From the NCBI GenBank assembly GCA_002403455.1, contig DHHV01000082.1:1-39689 (forward strand): 39,689 nucleotides of DNA, read 5' to 3'. The translations under genes and the position numbers were made by a program. Shown piece by piece: positions 35,428 to 39,689 of this stretch. The notes beneath the pieces were generated by a model. The model did not search any database. It had not been told where the DNA came from and saw only the letters and a program-made list of their open reading frames with translations. The number at the start of each line of letters is the position of its first letter. The first letter of the stretch is position 1. The stretch comes from Hyphomonadaceae bacterium UBA4763 (lineage in GTDB: Bacteria; Pseudomonadota; Alphaproteobacteria; Caulobacterales; Aquidulcibacteraceae).

Positions 35428-37529
35428 GCGGCATGTCCTCTGGCTAAGGGCAAGGGGCGGGCGGCGAGGTCAACGAGCGCGGTCGGATCAAGGATCAGCG
35501 CGACGCGGCCATCGCCCAGGATGGTCGCGCCGGAGACGCCCGGTACGGCCGCGTAATTCTGCTCGAGGCTTTTGACGGCGGCTTGGGCCTGGCCGATGAC
35601 GTCATCGACGATCAGACCGATCACCTTGCCGGCCTCGATCTCGCATAAAATGATGAAACGTCGCGGTCCGGCGCGCGTGAGGCCCAAACACGCGGCAAGG
35701 TCAATGACCGGGGCGAATTCGCCGCGAAAACGGACGCTGGCGCGCCCGCCCGGCAAGGCTTCGACGCGGACGGCGTGACGGTCGAGGCTTTCGACGATGG
35801 CCGCCAAGGGGAGCACGAAACGCTCGCCAGCCGTTTCGATCTGCATGCCGTCCATGACCGCGAGGGTCAGCGGCAAGCTTAAAGTGACCGCGCAGCCGGC
35901 GCCGGGGGTCGAGCGCAAACTGACCCGGCCGCCCAGTTTGACGATATTGGCGCGCACCACGTCCATGCCGACGCCGCGGCCCGAGAGATTGGAAATCTGA
36001 TCGGCGGTCGAAAAGCCGGGCGCGAAGATCAGCGCATCGACATCCTCGTCGGACAACACGGCGTCCTCGGTAATCAGGCCGCGCTCGATCGCTTTGGCGC
36101 GGACTTTGGCGCGGTTCACGCCGGCGCCGTCATCGCGCAAATGGATCAGCACGCGGGCGCCGATCTGCTCGGCGGCGAGGGTGACGACGCCCTCGGCCGG
36201 TTTGCCGGCAGCGCGGCGCGCGTCGGGGCGCTCAATGCCATGGTCGATGGCGTTGCGGATCATATGGGTGAGCGGATCGGCCAATTGCTCGATCACGGTC
36301 TTGTCGATTTCGACCTCGCCGCCGTGGATGTCGAGGCGCACCGCTTTGCCGGTCGCGGCGGCGACCTCGCGCACAAGGCGCGGGAAACGCTGGAAAACCG
36401 ATTTGAGCGGCAATGCCCGCACCGCCATGACGGCGTCTTGCAACGCGCGCACATGCTGGGTCAGCGCGTCAAGGCCGCGCACGAGGTCCGGCGCGGCGCG
36501 GCGAATGTCCTCGTCGAGATATTGGGTGACGGCGGCTTGGGCGATCGCCACTTCGCTGGCCAAATCGGCCAGCCGGTCGAGGCGGTCGAGATCGACGCGG
36601 ATCGAGGGCTTTGGCGGCTCCTGGGCCGGCGGTGTGTTGGCCGATCTGGGCGAGGACGGCTCGGGTGGCGGCGCGAGATCGGGCGCGTTTGGCGCTGGCG
36701 GTTGGTCGGGAGCGGCCAATGGCGCGGCGGCCTCGGCCCGGACGCTTGCCAAGAGGTCGTCGAAGGAAAAGGCCGGCGCGTCGATCGGCATTGGGTCCGG
36801 CGGGACAGGCGCTTCCAGCGGCGTGATGGCCAAGTCGCAATCGCCTTCGACAAAGTCGAACACCGCCAGGACGTTATCGCGCGTACAATTGGCGGTTAGC
36901 TCAATCCTCCAACGTAGATAACAATGCTCGGGGTCAAAATCAGCAGGGCTCGGCAGCGCTGAGAGGTCGCAAGCGACGTCGATCGGACCGAGCTCGGCCA
37001 GTTCACGCAGCAACAAAAGCGGCTCGTTGGCGCGCAAGAATAAGGACGCGTGCGGCGCAAAATCGATGCGCCAGCCGGTCGGGCGCGGCGCGGCAGGCGC
37101 GGCCAAATCCAGCGGCAGCACGCAAATTCCGTCAGCGCAATCGGACGGGCCGGCCAGCCGCTCTTGCATCGCCGCGATCAGCTCAGCCGCACTGGCCGGA
37201 GCCGGCGCGCCGGTCTGGGCGGCCTGGACCAGGCCAGCGAGCGCATCGCTGGCGCGCAAACAGAGTTGGATCAGGCTCGGATCAACCGCCAGCCGGTCTT
37301 GGCGCCAGGCGTCGAGCAGATTCTCAAAGGCGTGGGTGAAGGCGACCAAATCTGGAAAACCAAACGCCCCCGCCCCGCCTTTGATCGAATGGGCGGCGCG
37401 AAACAAAGCGTTGACCGAATCGGGCGACGCGCGCTGATCGGCGATCGCGGCCAATTCCTGCTCGAGCGCGTCGAGCAATTCGGCGCATTCTTGGAAATAA
37501 ATCGCGCGGAATTCGTCCAAGCCGCTCAT
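35424..37529 (-). CDS. cheA: Chemotaxis histidine kinase CheA
   Basis: 701 residues. The HPt domain has AAHSIKGGAGAF with phospho-acceptor His47. An intermediate region (about 130-280) is poorly conserved and ends in a Pro/Ala-rich linker. The dimerisation segment (about 300-370) is followed by the kinase N-box THMIRNAIDHGIE, the G boxes LRDDGAGVN and LSGRGVGMDVVR, and the C-terminal CheW-like domain (GERFVLPLAAIVES, VIGLIVDDVIGQAQ). It phosphorylates CheY in response to receptor signals. It lies between cheY (17 bp upstream) and cheW (ATGA overlap). Confidence 0.95.
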   Translation of the reverse strand: MSGLDEFRAIYFQECAELLDALEQELAAIADQRASPDSVNALFRAAHSIKGGAGAFGFPDLVAFTHAFENLLDAWRQDRLAVDPSLIQLCLRASDALAGLVQAAQTGAPAPASAAELIAAMQERLAGPSDCADGICVLPLDLAAPAAPRPTGWRIDFAPHASLFLRANEPLLLLRELAELGPIDVACDLSALPSPADFDPEHCYLRWRIELTANCTRDNVLAVFDFVEGDCDLAITPLEAPVPPDPMPIDAPAFSFDDLLASVRAEAAAPLAAPDQPPAPNAPDLAPPPEPSSPRSANTPPAQEPPKPSIRVDLDRLDRLADLASEVAIAQAAVTQYLDEDIRRAAPDLVRGLDALTQHVRALQDAVMAVRALPLKSVFQRFPRLVREVAAATGKAVRLDIHGGEVEIDKTVIEQLADPLTHMIRNAIDHGIERPDARRAAGKPAEGVVTLAAEQIGARVLIHLRDDGAGVNRAKVRAKAIERGLITEDAVLSDEDVDALIFAPGFSTADQISNLSGRGVGMDVVRANIVKLGGRVSLRSTPGAGCAVTLSLPLTLAVMDGMQIETAGERFVLPLAAIVESLDRHAVRVEALPGGRASVRFRGEFAPVIDLAACLGLTRAGPRRFIILCEIEAGKVIGLIVDDVIGQAQAAVKSLEQNYAAVPGVSGATILGDGRVALILDPTALVDLAARPLPLARGHAA

Positions 37530-37546
37530 CAGCGCTTCTTTCCCGC

Positions 37547-37906
37547 TTAGACGATGACGCGATGTAGGGTGCGCACGAGCGAGTCCGGGTCAAACGGCTT
37601 GACGATCCAGCCCGTCGCGCCGGCGGCGCGGCCGGCGGCGCGTTTGTCATCCGAGCTTTCGGTGGTGAGAATGAGAATCGGCACGCTCTTGCCGGCTGGC
37701 GCGGCGCGCGCGGCGCGGATGAAGGCGAAACCGTCCATGACGGGCATGTTGATATCGGTGATGACGGCGCGAAAGCCGCCGGCTTGCAATTTGTCGAGCC
37801 CGTCGGCGCTGTTATTGGCGGTGACGACCTCAAAGCCTTTGCCGACCAAGGCGGCGCTGAGCATGGCGCGCATGGTCGGGGAATCGTCGATGGCGAGGAC
37901 GCGCAT
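37547..37906 (-). CDS. cheY: CheY-type single-domain response regulator
   Basis: 119 residues forming a lone receiver domain. The acidic pair is D7/D8 in VLAIDDSPTMR, the phospho-acceptor is Asp51 in AVITDINMPVMDG, the switch Thr is in ILTTES, and the conserved Lys is in WIVKPFD. There is no output domain, so it acts by protein contact, typically at the flagellar switch. It is three bases after the STAS gene and 17 bp before cheA, which marks it as the cognate regulator of this CheA. Confidence 0.93.
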   Translation of the reverse strand: MRVLAIDDSPTMRAMLSAALVGKGFEVVTANNSADGLDKLQAGGFRAVITDINMPVMDGFAFIRAARAAPAGKSVPILILTTESSDDKRAAGRAAGATGWIVKPFDPDSLVRTLHRVIV

Positions 37907-37909
37907 GGT

Positions 37910-38209
37910 CTATCCTTCGGCAGCAAGAAGATCGGGATGGGCGAGGGGAAACAGCACGGCGAGGCCGGCTTGGCGAAGGGCGTTGACGAGGGCCGCGCTC
38001 GGCGTCTCGATCAGAAGATCGCCGCCGGCGGCGCGGACGGTCTGGGCGGCGAAAACCAGGCTTTGCAGGCCGGGGGAGAGCGCGCGCTCCACCCCGGCGC
38101 CGTCGCAGATCAGCGTTTCACCGGCTTGCGCGCGGTCGCGCATCTGCGCCCACAGCACGGGCGCTGCGGCAAGGTCGAGACTGTTGGGCAATATGACGAT
38201 CGAACTCAC
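37910..38209 (-). CDS. STAS-domain protein of the chemotaxis operon
   Basis: 99 residues from a GTG start. The fold pattern ILPNSLDLAAAPVLWAQM, ETLICDGAGVERALSPGLQSL and GGDLLIETPSAALVNALRQAGL matches STAS domains (anti-sigma-factor-antagonist-like). The usual phospho-acceptor serine position is occupied by the segment ALSPGLQSL. It leads the cheY-cheA-cheW genes with only three bases to cheY, so a role in tuning this signalling unit is likely, but the partner is unknown. Confidence 0.8.
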   Translation of the reverse strand: MSSIVILPNSLDLAAAPVLWAQMRDRAQAGETLICDGAGVERALSPGLQSLVFAAQTVRAAGGDLLIETPSAALVNALRQAGLAVLFPLAHPDLLAAEG

Positions 38210-38281
38210 GCGTAGACGCGTACCGAAAAATGCTTAACAGCCTGCTAGCGGCGCGGGATTGGCGGGTCGTTGCGTGGGAAT

Positions 38282-39689
38282 TTACCGCGCGCTTTGCAGC
38301 ACGCCCCGGGTCGGCGCACTGACGGCGGCAAAGGCGGCGGCCAGCCCCAAGGCGACCAGCACGGCGGCGATCGAGCCAGCCGCCAGCAGCACCTCGCTGG
38401 CGGCAAAGCGCCAGTCCGCTTCAAACGCCTGCACGATGACATACCAGGCGGCGGCAAGGCCGATCCCGCAGCCAAGGCCGGCCGCCAAGGCGCCGATGCC
38501 GGCTTGCTCAAGACCGAAGGCGATCAGCGCTTCTTCGCGCGTGGCGCCGAGCGCTTTGAGGATCGCGGCGTCATAGAGCCGGCGGGCGGCGCCGGCCGCG
38601 AGCGCGCCCGCTACGGCCAAAGCGCCGGCGGCGATGGCGACCAGCGCAATGGCGCGGATGGCGGTCGCCAGCGAGCCGAGCAATTCAGCGGCGGCGGCCA
38701 GCGCGTCGCGGATGCGAATGACGCTGACGGTTGGGAAATCCGTGGCGAGCGCGCGCGTGATCGCTTCTTCCTGCTCTGGCGATAATTTGGCGATGGCGGC
38801 GTGGCGCCCGGTCGCGCCTTCCAGCGCGCCCGGCGCAAAGATCGCCACGAAATTGGCGCCGAAGCCGCCCCAATCGACTTCGCGGAGATTGCCAATGACC
38901 GCTTCGACCGGCCGACCTTGCACCTCAAAGCCGATTTTGGAGCCGAGCTGGAGGCCAAGGCCCTTGGCGGCGTCGACCTCGAAGGAAACGAGCGGCGGGC
39001 CGGCGTAATCGAGCGGCCACCAGTCGCCGCCGGCAAGCTTGAGATTATCGGGCGGGGCGGCGCGGAAGCTGACTGAGACGTCGCCATCGACGGCCCAGCG
39101 CTCGGCCGGGTCGATTTTCGACTCCGCAACGCTGCGCCCATCGAGCGTGACGATCCGCGCGGTGAGGATGGGGGTGCGCTGATAGGTCTTGGCCGATTGC
39201 GGCCCGGCGATCGCGGTAATGACGGCGTCAAAGGCGTCGGCCTTGGCGGCGGGGATCTCGGTAAAGGCGATCGAGGGCGCGCGCTCGGGCGCGGTTTCGC
39301 CGACTTGGGTGACGAGATTGGCTTGGATCTGGATAAGGGCGATCAGAAGGGCGGCACCGACGCCAATGGCGGGCGCAGCGGCCGGCGCCAGCGAACCGGG
39401 TCCGCCGAGGCTGGCGAGCGCAATCCGCCAGAGCCCGCGCGCATGGCCGGCGCGCTGGCGCGCCAGCAGTCGGGCGCCGTGACCAAGACCGGCAAGGAGG
39501 AAAAACGCCACAAAGGCGGCGGCGACGAAAATGAGGGCGAGACCCCGATCGGCGCTGGTCAAGATTGCGGCCAGCGCCAAGGCCGCCATCAGGCTCACGG
39601 CCAAAAACCGCTCGAGCGGCGGCGGCGCGCCGAGCCCGGCGTCGCCGGCGCGGAACAAAGCGGCGGCCGGCGTCGCCCGCCCTGCCCCC
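38282..39689 (-). CDS. FtsX-like ABC transporter permease (YbbP type), C-terminal part
   Basis: 469 codons run from the right edge to TAA at 38282; the 5' part is outside the window. Visible are an upstream transmembrane pair (near ALALAAILTSADRGLALIFVA), a large extracytoplasmic domain with TLDGRSVAESKI, WAVDGDVSVSFR and NFVAIFAPGALEG, and a final FtsX membrane domain (IRAIALVAIAAGALAVAGAL, then KALGATREEALIAFGLEQ). Full-length relatives are about 830-850 residues with two FtsX domains and act with an ATPase in envelope or lipoprotein processes. The matching ATPase is expected further right. Confidence 0.88.
   Translation of the reverse strand, partial: GAGRATPAAALFRAGDAGLGAPPPLERFLAVSLMAALALAAILTSADRGLALIFVAAAFVAFFLLAGLGHGARLLARQRAGHARGLWRIALASLGGPGSLAPAAAPAIGVGAALLIALIQIQANLVTQVGETAPERAPSIAFTEIPAAKADAFDAVITAIAGPQSAKTYQRTPILTARIVTLDGRSVAESKIDPAERWAVDGDVSVSFRAAPPDNLKLAGGDWWPLDYAGPPLVSFEVDAAKGLGLQLGSKIGFEVQGRPVEAVIGNLREVDWGGFGANFVAIFAPGALEGATGRHAAIAKLSPEQEEAITRALATDFPTVSVIRIRDALAAAAELLGSLATAIRAIALVAIAAGALAVAGALAAGAARRLYDAAILKALGATREEALIAFGLEQAGIGALAAGLGCGIGLAAAWYVIVQAFEADWRFAASEVLLAAGSIAAVLVALGLAAAFAAVSAPTRGVLQSAR

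Overview
The window is chromosomal DNA from a GC-rich Alphaproteobacterium. Three things support this: the gene order hisD / UPF0262 / low-molecular-weight phosphatase / infA / maf / RNase E-G-like / yacG, the UPF0262 family itself, and a GTTC-N7-GTTT LexA-like box upstream of ssb. I cannot fix the order or genus. Most of the window is dense housekeeping DNA with many ATGA overlaps. I saw no rRNA, tRNA, CRISPR array or transposase gene.

Layout. 1-2494 holds the 3' end of a thiolase and a FadB-type multifunctional protein (beta-oxidation). 2500-2667 is a twin-hairpin repeat. 2735-4552 holds a GT2 glycosyltransferase, a coupled four-helix membrane protein and a small HTH protein. 5073-6500 is an aldehyde dehydrogenase. 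6481-10824 (minus) is the hisD-to-yacG cluster. 11003-15078 (minus) holds putA and phhA, and 15283-17498 (plus) holds hppD and hmgA; phhA, hppD and hmgA form the Phe/Tyr to maleylacetoacetate route. 17546-21141 holds sodB, a squalene/phytoene-synthase-like protein, trmFO and a membrane protein. 21151-25212 holds uvrA, a lipoprotein and ssb.

25213-27954 is an accessory patch. It contains a possible remnant of a gene end, a second copy of the twin-hairpin repeat, an AT-rich stretch with two tiny overlapping reading frames, and a C39-peptidase ABC exporter without a membrane-fusion partner. 28202-34931 is a tightly coupled MoxR / DUF58 / BatA-DUF4159 / vWA-like membrane operon. 34951-38209 (minus) is a compact STAS-cheY-cheA-cheW unit. 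38282 to the right edge is the C-terminal half of an FtsX-like ABC permease.

The most unusual feature is the repeat at 2500-2667 and 25340-25503. Each copy has two long bulged hairpins joined by a similar 13-14 nt A/T-rich linker. The first hairpin carries its 3-4 nt bulge on the right arm and the second on the left arm, giving a mirror arrangement. Between copies much of the stem sequence differs while pairing is kept, so base-paired structure appears to be what is conserved. I do not recognise this as a named element.
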